Part shown: in pieces, positions 33,895-45,221 of the stretch
Layout of the letters: each line of letters begins with the position of its first letter
Position numbering within the stretch: position 1 is the first letter of the stretch
Assembly: GCF_021869535.1 (NCBI RefSeq)
Contig: NW_026262701.1
Coordinates: 46,007,278 to 46,071,277 of the forward strand
From: Mytilus californianus
Lineage: Eukaryota > Mollusca > Bivalvia > Mytilida > Mytilidae
Direction of reading: 5' to 3'
Length of the DNA: 64,000 nucleotides
The notes under the pieces: model-generated
The model's input: the letters and a program-made list of their open reading frames with translations, nothing else
What the model was told of the DNA's origin: nothing
Databases searched by the model: none
Translations under genes and position numbers: made by a program

Positions 33895-34510
33895 CAAAAA
33901 TATCTGGTCAATATCTTATACGGTTTTTGAAAAGAATTAAAAATAAGCCAAAATCAAAATTTAAAATATGACCTTGACCTCTGACCTTGACTTTATTTTC
34001 TTTTTTTTGGACCAAGGACCTCAAATAAAAAGATCCTAGGTCTCTATCACTTATGTTTTACAAGATAGAAATGCATATCACTTATATCAAATGCATAAGG
34101 GGAAATAACTCACATATGGAGTGTTCGTATGGCTTCGGTCAAAATTGAACAAATCATGCGAAGGATATAACGAGCAATTTTATAAAATAAATTTGTCGCT
34201 TTCTTATACGGTTACGGAGGAGATGCAGTCACAAGGAAAACAGTTTTCGGGGAGATAACTCCTACAAAGAAAAGTATTCGGTTACGCAGGGTGAATTACA
34301 AAGGCGCATAAACTGTTCGATATCATATATCAAACATCTAAGCGACATCTTGCGTAACAAAATTTATACGCAAGAAATAAAAGTGGCGGAAGAAGAAAAA
34401 AATAATAATAATCAGAACAAATACAATAGGTCTTTTTACCGAAAAGTGGAAAGACCTAAATAATAATCAGAACAAATACAATAGGTCTTTCCATCGAAAA
34501 GTGGAAAGAC
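33895..34510. repeat. Right part of the AGGTCTTTC-ended repeat, with duplicated hairpin end
   Basis: Holds GACCTTGACCTCTGACCTTG (about 33970) and ends in two ~60-bp direct copies (34401-34455 and 34458-34512) of CAGAACAAATACAATAGGTC plus a hairpin AGGTCTTTCC...GGAAAGACCT. The hairpin is perfect in the second copy and one base off in the first. Confidence 0.7.
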
Positions 34511-34512
34511 CT

Positions 34513-35780
34513 AATAAGTCTACTTAAACTATTTAGAACAGCTTGAAGGTTATATGAATAATAAAATTTGTTTTTATATAGTTAACTTAGTTTTCAAATC
34601 AGTTTAGTCTGAAGTTAACCTGATGAAGAGTTTTCTAGAAACACATACCGTGCTAACAAAAAAATCGAAATTAAAATGTTTTAATATTTCAAGTTATACC
34701 TATATTTTGACTCTTGTTGCTTATTTCAATATTTTACGACCGAAGAAACTTCGCTGCAACTGTCTAATTATTTAAGGCTAATGTTTATCACTAATGTATT
34801 GCAATACTCTTAAATAAGTGCCAAATTATTTGCGATGCGAAACATATTCAGCCATGGATTTGGCAACATAATGATCAATGGATCTTATATTCCTATGATT
34901 ATATAAAAAGTTCTCATCAAATTGCACCAAAATGAAATTTATTTTTATTTTCGCACGTTGAAATATATCTTTTTACCACACGTGACTTCTCCCAACACCT
35001 TTTTCTGAACAGAATGAGTAAAATAAAAAGAAATAAAAATATAAGAAAATATCTATTACAAAGACCATTTGCATACTTTTAAAGAGCTTTTTTAAAAACA
35101 AATGTCACATGCATGACATTATATGACGTCTAGTGTCTTCCTATATACCGCTGTAGCAGTAATAAAGCATATATTTTGTACACATGACCAAATTATTCAT
35201 GCATTCTTTCTTGCAATTTTTTAAGATAAGGAGCTTTTATTTATTACGACTTCGAGAATACATTTTATGTTGATAACAAGAATATTTACAAATGCAGATT
35301 CCTGAATCAAATATATGTTTTTCTTATTCAATATATAAAGGATATACATGTCTATGATAAAACCTTACTTTTTAATACAGCAGAAGTCTTAAAAAATACT
35401 AGACTAACAAGACAATATAAATGTCAATAAATGAAAATAACACTTTATAAAATTCGAGCTTTTCTGGATTTACCTACAATAAACTCAGAAAACCTTAAAT
35501 TGGAATCGTCCGTCATTTATGCCAATTGTCTCGTCTTATGTTTTATATTTCAAAATGCATTATTAGAAAACTGTGAAAATTACATAACATGAATTATTAA
35601 TGAAAACAATACTATAAACGAAACAACACAAGTTTTTTTGTTCTTTTATGCCATTTATATAAAGATCAAATATATATAACATATTTTTCTAAATTTCAGA
35701 AACCTATGAAATAATTTATAGATGATGCAGTTCTGCACAGATTTTCTAATCGGCAGTGAATATATTGAAACAGTAATAGA
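34513..35780 (+). other. Upstream remnant of decayed EEP-like unit D
   Basis: Scattered colinearity with the tandem units: TATATAAAGGATATACATG..AAAACCTTACTTT (35330-35370) corresponds to GATATACAAAGGATAAACAT (18855) and downstream sequence. An acceptor-like TTTCTAAATTTCAG|AAACC lies at about 35699. No other feature is seen. Confidence 0.5.
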
Positions 35781-35799
35781 ATTATAAACTGAATCAAAT

Positions 35800-36975
35800 A
35801 ATTTTGCAGATAAAAGAAGAAAACTAGAAACAGGCTAATGATAACAATAATGATCGCCTCTGGTAGGAAAGCAGTACCAGAACGATAAGAAGTCTTCCCT
35901 TAACGTTTTTATCGGACAGTATGAACTCGATATATAATTTTGCCCTCGAATGGTGGACACTTTCTTATCAAATGTGTATGGTGTAATGTTGTACGATGCA
36001 TGGTGTTCGGTGTATTATGCTATTGGGAATAGTATATGGCATATGAGACCCGTTGTATGGTTTTAACTTTGGTTTGCTTTAGACATGTCACATTTTGAAT
36101 GGTGCGAATGGTATTTTATTCAAGTGCGAAAGGGATAGGTGTATGGTGTATAGGTGTATTGGAAATGGTGTAATGGTGTATTGTAAAAATAATTTTTTGA
36201 ATGGAAACGAGGAATGTGTCAAAGAGACAACAACCCGACCAAAGAGCAGAAAACAGTCCAAGGCCACCAATGGATCTTCAACACAGCGAGAAAATCCCGC
36301 TCCAGGAGGCGGGCTTCAACTGCTCCCTAAACAATAATGTATACTAGTTATGCGAAAATGGACGTAACACTTAACTCCGAAACTTATAAACGAACAAAAA
36401 TTAAAAAAAACACATACAAGACTAACAAAGGCCAGACTTTACGGTATGGGTTTTTTCTTATTGTCGAAGGCCGTACGATTGCCTATAATTACTTACATCC
36501 ACTTTATTGAACTTTGGTGGATAGTTGTCTCATTGACAATCATACCTCATCTCCTTATTTTTATAGAGAATTCTGACTTGGGACAGGAACAAAAATGCGG
36601 CGGGGCTAAACATGTTTTGTGAGATCTAAACTTCCCCTATACATCTAGCCATTTATTTTTCCTCTGCAACATATACCATAGCTACTCGATGAACATAAGC
36701 AACTTGTCTGAAAGTTAATAGAAATTATTAGACCAGTTTTAAAGGAAATGAGCTATATTGATGAAATGACGGTTAATATCCATCTATCTCAGGACTTTAG
36801 CTGCAAAGTGTAAGTCGAAAGCAGGTAGTAACAAGATGGATCTAATATTTATACTGACGGTGAAGATGTACAACACTTGTAGTGACCAACTCAGCTAGAA
36901 AGTAACTGTCATTTTCCAACGTAGACAGTAATGTGTATTCCCCAAAGTCAACCCATATATAATGGTGGTTAAATT
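35800..36975 (+). pseudogene. EEP-like family protein, copy D, heavily decayed and interrupted
   Basis: The 5' part at about 35840-35950 retains GATCGCCTCTGGTAGGAAAG, GTCTTCCCTTAACG and ATCGGACAGTATGAACTCGA, matching codons 14-45 of the family with many indels. The 3' part at about 36660-36975 retains GATGAACATAAGCAACTTGTC, ATTGATGAAATGACGG, GAAGATGTACAAC and ATAATGGTGGTTAA, matching codon 181 to the stop. The middle, including the GGDFN segment, is replaced by unrelated sequence and repeats. It is clearly the oldest copy in the window. Confidence 0.75.
36195..36660 (-). repeat. M2 repeat, antisense, itself split by an M1 fragment
   Basis: M2 words GAGGAATGTGTCAAAGAGAC and CCCGCTCCAGGAGGCGGGC, then a break at GGCCAGA (36436). 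An M1 piece in plus orientation fills 36437-36570 (GGCCGTACGATTGCC, ATAGTTGTCTCATTGAC). M2 resumes at TTCTGACTTGGGACAGG. It is nested inside pseudogene D. Confidence 0.8.
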
Positions 36976-37829
36976 GATTTTGATATTGTTCGCAAAATCT
37001 ATCCCTTCTTTCGTATCTTTTCTGTGTTAAAAAGAAAGACAGAATCTAACCATACAGATTTGTATAAGGAAATATAAAAAAGGTTAACCGAAACGCACAC
37101 AAATCGTATATATAAAGTCTTATCGTGGTGGAAGAAAAACTAAAGACAAATTCGCACAATTTAAAAAAATAAGCAGAGAGAATTGTTGCTAGGCTAAATA
37201 AACCTGTATATGTTATTAGAGATCTACTCAGTAAAATGGAAAATAGGTAATTTTTCGTGATTCTATTTTAGAAAAATACATCAGCACTTTTAATGTTAGT
37301 TTTGTCTATTTCAATAACAGCACTTTATGATTTACTGATTGTAAAACAATATAAAAACACATTAACGTTTCGAATTAAATTAGCAATTAATATCTTTATT
37401 AAATTTTTCATTCTTTGTTTACATGTTAGCAGTACGTGCGATTTTTGTGAATAAATGGTTAATTTTCATCGAGTGCGTGGGAGTGCAGACATTTCGATGA
37501 TATTTAATAGATGCAAGTGGAAAAGAAATTAATAAATGTTTCGAGTATACGAGGGGACTATTAATTATCTAAATTATTTTGAGTATTATCCTCAAGTAGC
37601 AGGGTATTTGTTAATCCCGACTTATGGTACGTTATTTCCATCCTATTACAGTTTATACTCGTGCTGTTTGTGTTTTTCCCCTTGTATATATACATACATA
37701 CAAGATCCTTATTGATAAGGTTGAAGTGTGAAATATTTCTCTCGTATTTTTACATTTTATTTGATGTGATATTTTGTTTAAGAATCCTCTAAACGGCAGC
37801 AGTCCTTTAGCGCTAATTACTGTGTTTCA
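36976..37829. other. Gene-free AT-rich stretch
   Basis: No ORF over 60 codons, RNA gene or recognised repeat is visible between the decayed EEP copy and the MULE element. Confidence 0.4.
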
Positions 37830-39810
37830 GGGGTATCATTTGCGGCTTTTTTTTCTTCAAATGTATCAATTGCGCCAATATTTGGAACTCATTTGCGCCA
37901 ATTTACCTGAACACATATTGATCGTACATATGAAAGATTAATATATATTCATTCTTATTTTTGTCTTATAAATTTGTATTCGTGAAATAATTGTTACTCT
38001 TGTTGGTGAAAGGTGAGTATAAATAATAGGATTAACATTATACTAAAGGTATGTATATAAACCAACAGGTGAACACTAATTATAAAAAGTGTTCAGTGAC
38101 GAATATAAAAAAAATCAGTTTAAGAGAATTTTTTGCTTGGACAACATGGATATTACTATAAAGAAATTAGAATCGAATCGAGGGAAAACAGTTGTTGTTT
38201 TAGATGGCCATAAATTTCGTCAGGCTTTTATTAAAAAAAGTAAAGAAATAAAATGGCGATGTTCTACCATAAACTGCAGTGCTACAGCTTATACCGATGA
38301 GTAATGTATAGCTGTTTTGAGTGGATATCTTGCACATATACATGAGACAGACCCACAAAAGTTAGAGCGTCAAATACTACGCACGGCATGCAAAAGAAAA
38401 GCTACAGAAAATATATCCGAAAGACCAGCAAAGATCATATGTTCGGAGCGATTTCATCATGAAGAGGAACATCTGCAGAAAAATGACTTAAAGTGCATTA
38501 GACAGTCCATGTACAGAGATAGAAGAAAACTGTACCCTGCCCAACCAAAAAGTTTAGTAGAATTTCAAGAAATTTTAAGTGAAATAGGAGTAATCACAAA
38601 TAAGGAAGAAGAGTTTGTTTTAGTAAATGATATTGGAAGTGGCATTGTTATTCTCGGTTGTAAAGCTAACTTGAAATTTCTCTGTATGCAGGCAGAAGAT
38701 GTTTTTGCTGATGGAACATTTAAGTGTTGTCTGAAGTATTTCCAGCAATTGTATACAATACATGGATTCAGGAGTGGACATTATATTCCACTTCTATATT
38801 GCCTTTTGCCTTCCAAATCAGGAGACTGTTATAGAAAAATGTTGTCTTTGCCTAAGGAATGTTGTGAGAGGTTTTATCTTCAAATGAATTTTGCATCTAT
38901 GCATGTAGATTTTGAGGAGAAAATGCACGTTGTCGTTAAAGAGTTTATCATCAAGGCATGTCGTTTTCATCTTGGCCAAGCATGGTGTCGTAAAATACAA
39001 AATCTTGGACTAGCAAAAGAGTATAAAAAGGTTGGCTGTGATAGTAGCAAGTGATTACACCATTTATTTGGATTAGCCTTTCTGAACCCAGATGAAGTAG
39101 GTGATTGCTTTGCTGAAGATTTGATACAAGATATGCCAAAAGACAAGAAAATAGAAGCGTTTGCTGATTATGTTTTCGCCACATATGTTGATGACAGTGC
39201 TTTGTTCCCACCATCCATATGGGCCGAAACCCCATCTATCGCAAGACGTACTAATAATGGAGCAAAGGCATTCCACAAGAATTATAACGAACTCTTTTAT
39301 TCATCCCATCCTTCCACTTTTGTGTTTTTGGACAATATAGTAAAGTGTCAAGCTACAACATACATTAAATTGCGAAGTACGCATGCACCAGCAGTTAGAA
39401 CTAGACATGTATCAGAAAAGAAACTTTTGCCGTTCAAAAGTACATGAAATATGCAGAATGTGAACTCTGCCGCAGAGACTTTGTATGTGTAATGAGTTAC
39501 AAATTCCAGCCTTTAACTTCTTAATCAAATATATATGATGTCCGACTGTACATAGTTTTATGTTTTAAAGTATTCCATTAAATGACTTAAAATGACTTTA
39601 ACTCCGCCAGTTAAAACTGCCGGTCCCAAGCCTGGATAAAGGAGGAGTGAAGTCATTTTTCTGTTAATTGGCGCAATCGTATATTTTATTTTTGGCGCAA
39701 ATGAAACTATGTAATTTTAAAACAGGTGGCGCAAACGTAGCATTTGATAAAAAAAAGTTGTGGCGCAAAAGGACGCATTTTTTGGCGCAAACGGATCTCT
39801 CTCATTTTCC
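37830..39810 (+). mobile_element. MULE-type DNA transposon with GGCGCAAA subterminal repeats
   Basis: Left end GGGGTATCATTTGCGGC (37830) and the reverse complement of the right end (ATCCGTTTGCGCC near 39782-39796) are similar. Between end and gene the word TTGCGCC occurs twice more on the left (37873, 37900), and GGCGCAAA-type words four more times on the right (39669-39773), in inverted orientation. Exact termini and target duplication could not be fixed by eye. The element encloses the FLYWCH/MULE transposase pseudogene. Confidence 0.65.
38146..39447 (+). pseudogene. FLYWCH zinc finger plus MULE transposase, two nonsense codons
   Basis: A single reading frame holds the whole protein (about 433 codons) with TAA at 38302 and TGA at 39052, and no frameshift. 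Residues 1-60 look like a FLYWCH finger: KKLESNRGKTVVVLDGHKF, then KWRCSTINCSATAYT and HIHE. The MULE core has FADGTFKCC (first D near residue 189), HGFRSGHYIPLLYCLLP, HVDFEEKM and ACRFHLGQAWCRKI. The C-terminal block after the second stop has FADYVFATYV, FPPSIWAETPS, TNNGAKAFHKNYN and YIKLRST. Intact homologs are cut-and-paste transposases. ATG 38146 is preferred over an upstream GTG. Confidence 0.85.
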
Positions 39811-40950
39811 CCTTAAAACATTGTTGTGACGTCATTCTATTGTTGTACCCGTTCTTTATTTCAGTGATTGGACTATCATTTACCTATAAGAAACCATGAT
39901 GTTACCTTTAACTGTCCAATATTTTTAAGAATTGCCCTCCTTTTTCTTAAAAATATTGGACAGCTGAAGGTACTTAAATGTTTTTTACGGGTAAATGATA
40001 GTCCAAACACAGAAGAAAAAAAAAACCTATCAATTCCGCCAATTTTTTTCATGTGAAAAAAAAAAAAAATACAACCAAAGAACAAATGACAATTACAAAA
40101 AAAAAAAATTTCATTAAAGTCACCTACCAATACAATAATTTTGTCACTCATGAAAACGGTTTCTTGAGAAAAAAAAAACCCTTTCAAATTGATTTCAACA
40201 CTACCAATACTTATATCACAGCCCTTTTTCTCATGTTTTGGGTTGTCTCCTTTAGCACTAATTCAATTGGTTGATAAAGCTCGTTATAAGTCGAATTTTT
40301 GTTGCTTTTATGTTTTTCTTTTTTCTAAAGATTTATCCTCGTCCGTCTTTGGTTTCAAAATTGACCTCTGGTGTTGCTCTTATTTTTCCTAACATCATTT
40401 TCAGCTAAACTTAAAATGAAAAACAAATAAAGTAATGCATCTAACGTTTGATAGATCATGCGGCAATACAAGGGGCGTGTTTTATTGGTCTCTTCTGTAC
40501 ATCTCCAGAATGTCTTCTGGTGAAAAGTCCCAAAAAATGAATATGGACCTCTTCTGAAGATATTCTGTTTATAAGAAAATAACAGAGTTCTCAAAATCTT
40601 TTTCCCCTGGTGGTCCTTGAAGAAAATCTACTGGTCCTAACTATTATTTAAATTGCAAAATTTTGATGTTCAATACTTTCGGACCACCACTTTTCGAAAA
40701 CCTTAATTGTATATGCATGTGTACAAGGTATACAAGGTCATTGCGTTTCTCAGACTGTTTATGACTAAATCCGTTGGTTGTGTACTAATTGATACTTTAG
40801 TCTGAAAGAACAAGATTTATTTCAGTGATAGTATTGAACTAACTTTCAGTAACTGCAACTACTCTTATTTCTGTGCTTTGTGTCTATTGTCTTAATGGTA
40901 TTTTTTTGTGTGTGTGTCTCGAACCGATCTTTTGAGTTAATCTAATTGCA
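39811..40950. other. Gene-free stretch with an AT-rich foldback
   Basis: Apart from the foldback at 39868-40006, this holds poly-A runs (40018-40110) and ORFs made of lysine/phenylalanine noise. A TG run lies at about 40907-40916. Confidence 0.4.
39868..40006. repeat. 139-bp foldback repeat
   Basis: TTGGACTATCATTTACC (left) pairs with GGTAAATGATAGTCCAA (right). Inner arms ACTGTCCAATATTTTTAAG and CTTAAAAATATTGGACAG pair around a ~15-base pyrimidine loop. The part between is partly mismatched. Confidence 0.85.
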
Positions 40951-40959
40951 ACTTCATTT

Positions 40960-41620
40960 TACAGTTTGTTCTTATGTTATACGGTTACACCACACGTTTA
41001 GGGACGGTTGAGTGCTCACAAACATGTTTAGCCCTGCCGTATTCCTTAAGTGCCTGTCTCAAGGCAAGAGCCTGAAGTATAGTAGTTGTCGTTGGTTCAT
41101 GACTGTCGACTCATATTTGATTTTTATGCCCCACCTAGGGGCGTTATGTTTTTCGGTCTGTGCGTTCGTTCGTTCGTCCGTCCTTCCGTCCGTTCGTCCG
41201 TCTGTTCCGCTTCAGGTTAAAGTTTTTGGTTAATGTAGTGTTTGATGAAGTTGAAGTCCAATCAATTTGAAACTTAGTACACATATTCCCTATGATATGA
41301 TCTTTCTAATTTTAATGCCAAACTAGAGTTTTGACCCCAAATTGCACGGTCCACTGAGCATAGCAAATGATAGTGCGAGTGGGGTATCCGTGTACTCTGG
41401 ACACATTATTGTTTGTAAATTATTTTGTAATATATAATTAAGCCGTTAGCTTTTTTTCGTTTGTTTCACATTTTTCATGTCGGGTACCTGTCTTTTATAG
41501 CGGGCTATACGGTATAGGTTTTGTCATTGTTGAAGGCCGTACGGTCGCCTCCTTCATTTGAACTCTGGTGGATAGTTGCCTCATTGACAATCATACCACA
41601 TCTCTTTATTTTCATATTAC
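40960..41620 (+). repeat. M1 repeat, interrupted by another repeat
   Basis: 5' half at 40960-41124 (TTGTTCTTATGTTATACGG, GTGCCTGTCTCAAGGC, TAGTAGTTGTCGTTGG), then the inserted repeat (41125-41411), then the 3' half (TTAAGCCGTTAGC, CGGGCTATACGGTATAGG, GAAGGCCGTACGGTCGCC, TGACAATCATACC). Confidence 0.8.
41125..41411. mobile_element. CCCCACCTAGGGG-type bivalve repeat with (CGTT/CGTC)n
   Basis: Begins TATGCCCCACCTAGGGGCG, carries a CGTTCGTTCGTCCGTCC microsatellite (41163-41213) and ends near GTACTCTGGACACATTATT. It lies exactly at a break in M1. I recognise the family as common in molluscs. The ORF at 41012-41233 crosses the junction and is not a gene. Confidence 0.75.
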
Positions 41621-41639
41621 ATAACTGACCTTAAACTTG

Positions 41640-43406
41640 TGTTTTCTTGAACATGCATGAAATATTTGTCACTGGAAGTTAAAAATAAGTAACCAACAAT
41701 CAATCAATTTAAACTTGTGTTAAATAACGGGAAAACCATTTGATATTTATTTTTATTTTTATGATGTCTTAGGGGACAGGAGGATTTTAAATATGAATAT
41801 GGTGGCCTCATAAGAGCTTAAGGGTATGATTATCGCCAGGTTAAAATGAATAATAAATCCGCAAAACATCCTCCTGCCCCTCCCCCTCCCAAGAATATAA
41901 AAAAATCGTCCCCCTACTGTAACTGTCCGTGTAGTTCTTATATTAACTCAGCTTGTCGTCCCTACTGGGATTTCCTAATAAGGCTGCCATACCATAAAAC
42001 CGTTGATCACACAGCTCACATTCGATTAAATCTGCATTCATAAATTTATTAATGCTATTTAGAATTAGCAAAGCCATGTTTGTTATGTGCCCATGCCGTC
42101 TAAACTACCTATTTAAAAGAAAGAGATAGAAGAGAGCCAGAAGATCTTCCCAATGCAAAAAAAAAAAAAAAAACAGAAATGGACCTCTTCTGGCTCACTA
42201 CCGAAGAACAAAAAAAAAAAAAACACGACCAAGGACCATAAACAACCTAAACCTCTCCCTGTGTACAAAGTGGAAATCTAGAACTTGCTTCATGAACTAG
42301 GGGACTTCAATAGTTTTTATAATTTTCAATTCGGCGTTGATTTACAAGTTGTTGTTTTTTAAGTCTGATATCATTGCTTGAATATGAATATAATGCAACA
42401 GTTCACTTATGAACGACAATGAATATGGGAAGCAGAATAAAGGAAGACGCTACCGCAGGTTATCTGTTAAACAAATCAATCGTGCGTCCGATTTGCACTA
42501 TGTTCGTAGTGTTTTATGTTATAAAAGAAAATAAGAGAGTTTTTTTTGCAAAAAGAAATCGAGTGACAAAATTATGATTCGGTAACATTAAAAAAAAAAC
42601 ACACACAAGAGACATCAATACACAAATAAACGAAAAAAGAGCGACACGACCTTGTAGAAAAAAGGGGGGATATTCAGCTGGTACCGTTTTTGTAAACAAT
42701 AACAGTCTCTTGAAAATTCCGATGAACAACAAAAGAATTTGAAATGATTGCACGTTGTTATTTCTTCATTTGTTCATATCAATTATATATTTGAAATAAA
42801 ATCGACTGCGTTGCACTCTATATGCTTCAATGTGAACCTGTCTTCACATGTTTTTCTTTTTTTCAGCTAATTCACCCAATAAGAAAACAATTTGAAATAT
42901 AATAAATGTTAAACTTGCCATTATTAGCTGCTAAAACTATATCCTCTTTGTAATCCACATTGAAATCGAATATATCTAAATACAAATTTGATTTTCATCC
43001 AAAGTTTGAAACAACACAATCACTGATAACGACACCACTTTCTTCGTTTTTTGCATTAAGAATATTCTTTCGTCGGGTTTATCCATTTTGAAACACAAAA
43101 CGCATGTAAAGGTATTCAAAGAAATTATTTAGAGTAGTCCTTGCGCACGCAACAATCATGATACGCATACGCTGTGTCTTTATCTTCATGTAGCAATACA
43201 TGTTGTTTACCTTCAGCTGTACTTTCTTTTTGTCTATTGTTTAAGTTAAGCTTCTGTTTAAAGGGGCCAACATGTAGGATAAATTTTAATGTAAAGAAAG
43301 TTTATTCACAAAACAATTTTCACACTTGATTAAAATAAATCTTACTAAAAGTTTGTATTTGCTTGCATTTTTTCACCTTTTTGACGTGTTAAACAATGTT
43401 GTAAGT
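41640..43406. other. Gene-free stretch
   Basis: A repeat fragment (GAACATGCATGAAATATTTG..CAACAATCAATCAATT, 41648-41712) matches the palindrome ends at 30700-30756. A small inverted pair GAGCCAGAAGATC / ACCTCTTCTGGCTC lies at about 42134-42200 around poly-A. ORFs at 41846-42043 and 42514-42753 are low complexity. Confidence 0.4.
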
Positions 43407-43519
43407 AAGATATAAGCCTCTAACAGTCCATTCTGTAAAATATTGAACAGGTCTTCGGCCTGCGGCCTCAGACCTGTCCAATATTTTACAGAATGGACTG
43501 TTATCGGCTGATATCCTTT
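43407..43519. repeat. ~110-bp near-perfect palindrome (foldback MITE-like)
   Basis: The core 43421-43503 starts TAACAGTCCATTCTGTAAAA and ends with its reverse complement. Inner arms AACAGGTCT/AGACCTGT close on GGCCTGCGGCC. Weaker pairing extends to GATATAAGCC / GGCTGATATC outside. Compare 1899-1998. Confidence 0.85.
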
Positions 43520-45100
43520 TACACAATGGAGATTCCATGCAAACAAATGAGGCTTTGAGTCATTGTCTTCATTTTTCTCTTAGATGTTTTATTTTTATAT
43601 CGAAATATCCTTTTAGCTACATGTGTCAATTGTGGAAGTCATACAACGATCTTGAAATATCTTTATATACTTAAGTATTACAAGAACTTTGCTGATGATT
43701 TTTCAAATACAGACCATATAATAGCTATCCCTATCCAAAATTAAATTGGTCTTCAGCTGTTATAACTACAATTATATATTTTATGTATTTTTACGTTCTC
43801 AATAACGTACGAATAGTTGCTTAATTGTTTGAAAATCGTATAGTGAAACATTGCTACTAAACAAAATTTATTGACATACACTTCTTGTAGCCCATGTTTT
43901 ATCAATATCATGTTTGTAAACTCATGATTTAACTTTTACTTTCACCATTATCAAAACGAGTTTTTGAGAAATTCCCTCAGGTATGCACACATTTGATATA
44001 TGTGCCAAAATAGTTGACACAGATAATATGAACACATGTTTGACGCACACATAATGCTTCAGATCCATGAAAATTTGCTGGAATGTTAAAAATAATTTGA
44101 CTGTACCCTTCTCTTATTTAATTACTCTCAAAAATGGAATGAAATTTTCTATTAAATTATTAATTAGTAGCAAAGAAGTAACAATATACCAAAAGCTGTG
44201 GCGGGAGGGGGGGGGGGGGTGCAAAAAAGACAGACCACACATTAATCAAAAGTAAATGACATAAAGAAAAACAACAGTCCCTCAAAATACTATACAGGAA
44301 ACAGAAGCAAAACAAACTCAACTAAGAACAAGGTGTAAACTAATCGGTTTGGAGGAGAAAGCAGTTCCAGTTCTACCTGTCGTGATGCTAATAACAAATA
44401 ATAAATTCGATAATTAGTGATTTCATAAACGAGGAATCGAGGACGGGATTATGTCAGCAGTTGACTGTTTCAAAGGGTACAATATCAGTTTAAGATGTGA
44501 TTCTAACGATGATCTTTACTAGTAGAAATTCATGTCTTGGATATTGCATAATTAAAACTGATTTGCGATACATTTTAGAATGTCACTTCGACGCAAAAAC
44601 ACGATAAATAAAATTATGGTACAAATTATTTGGGAAGGATGACCGTATCTACTGACAATGTATGGATAATTTTTATGTTATAGATTAAAATAATTCAGGA
44701 CACTGACATTGAATGAACACAAATAAGGACAAATTGTATGCATTCAATTTTAAAATATAAATACATTTCATAAATTGAAGAAGAAGAAGTAACATAATTT
44801 TTATTTCTTGTGGATCCCAATACTAAACAGTTATACGAGCTTAAAACATTTGATAAATAATCTTTTTATTCTCGTATCAATTGAATTGTCTTATCTTGAT
44901 GATTTTGCACTAATCATAATTTATATTGCAGTTGTAAACATTATTGCATAAATAAACATTACCCATATATCATTATAAATCACAGATAATACAACTTATC
45001 TATTGATAATCAATGCATAAAACATGATTTTGTATTTGATGTTTTGACTTTGACATGTTTAATCAATTCGAAAGCTATTTTAGTATATGAGGAGCCTCCA
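43520..45100. other. Gene-free stretch upstream of the intact EEP-like gene
   Basis: Only an uninterrupted poly-G run (about 44206-44219) stands out. The ORF at 44067-44255 runs through it and is not credible. Confidence 0.4.
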
Positions 45101-45139
45101 AAATCTATTTTAGGCTCATGATCGAATTCATCTGGAAGT

Positions 45140-45221
45140 TTTCAGAGTTTTGCTTTTAATAAAGCACTGCGCACATTATCCTTTATTGCAGCGGTGTATT
45201 CGGTGAGAGAACAAACAACAG
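45140..45221 (+). other. Putative non-coding exon 1 of the intact EEP-like gene
   Basis: Aligned with exon 1 of the tandem units: CTGGAAGTTTTCAGAG (45130 on) against GCTGAAAGTTTCCTGAAG, GCACTGCGCACATTATCC against CAGATATTGCGCAAATTC, and the same donor CAACAG|GTAAGTGTTCCAAA at 45221. The start is uncertain because no TATA box is visible (CTATTTTAGGC at about 45104). Confidence 0.45.

Noticed and set aside
41159-41213. CGTTCGTCCGTC run as a possible regulatory or coding repeat
   Set aside because: Simple microsatellite inside a known type of mollusc repeat.
44195-44225. Poly-G run as a possible G-quadruplex regulator
   Set aside because: A single G run of about 14 bases with no separate G tracts and no nearby gene; it may also be a sequencing homopolymer.
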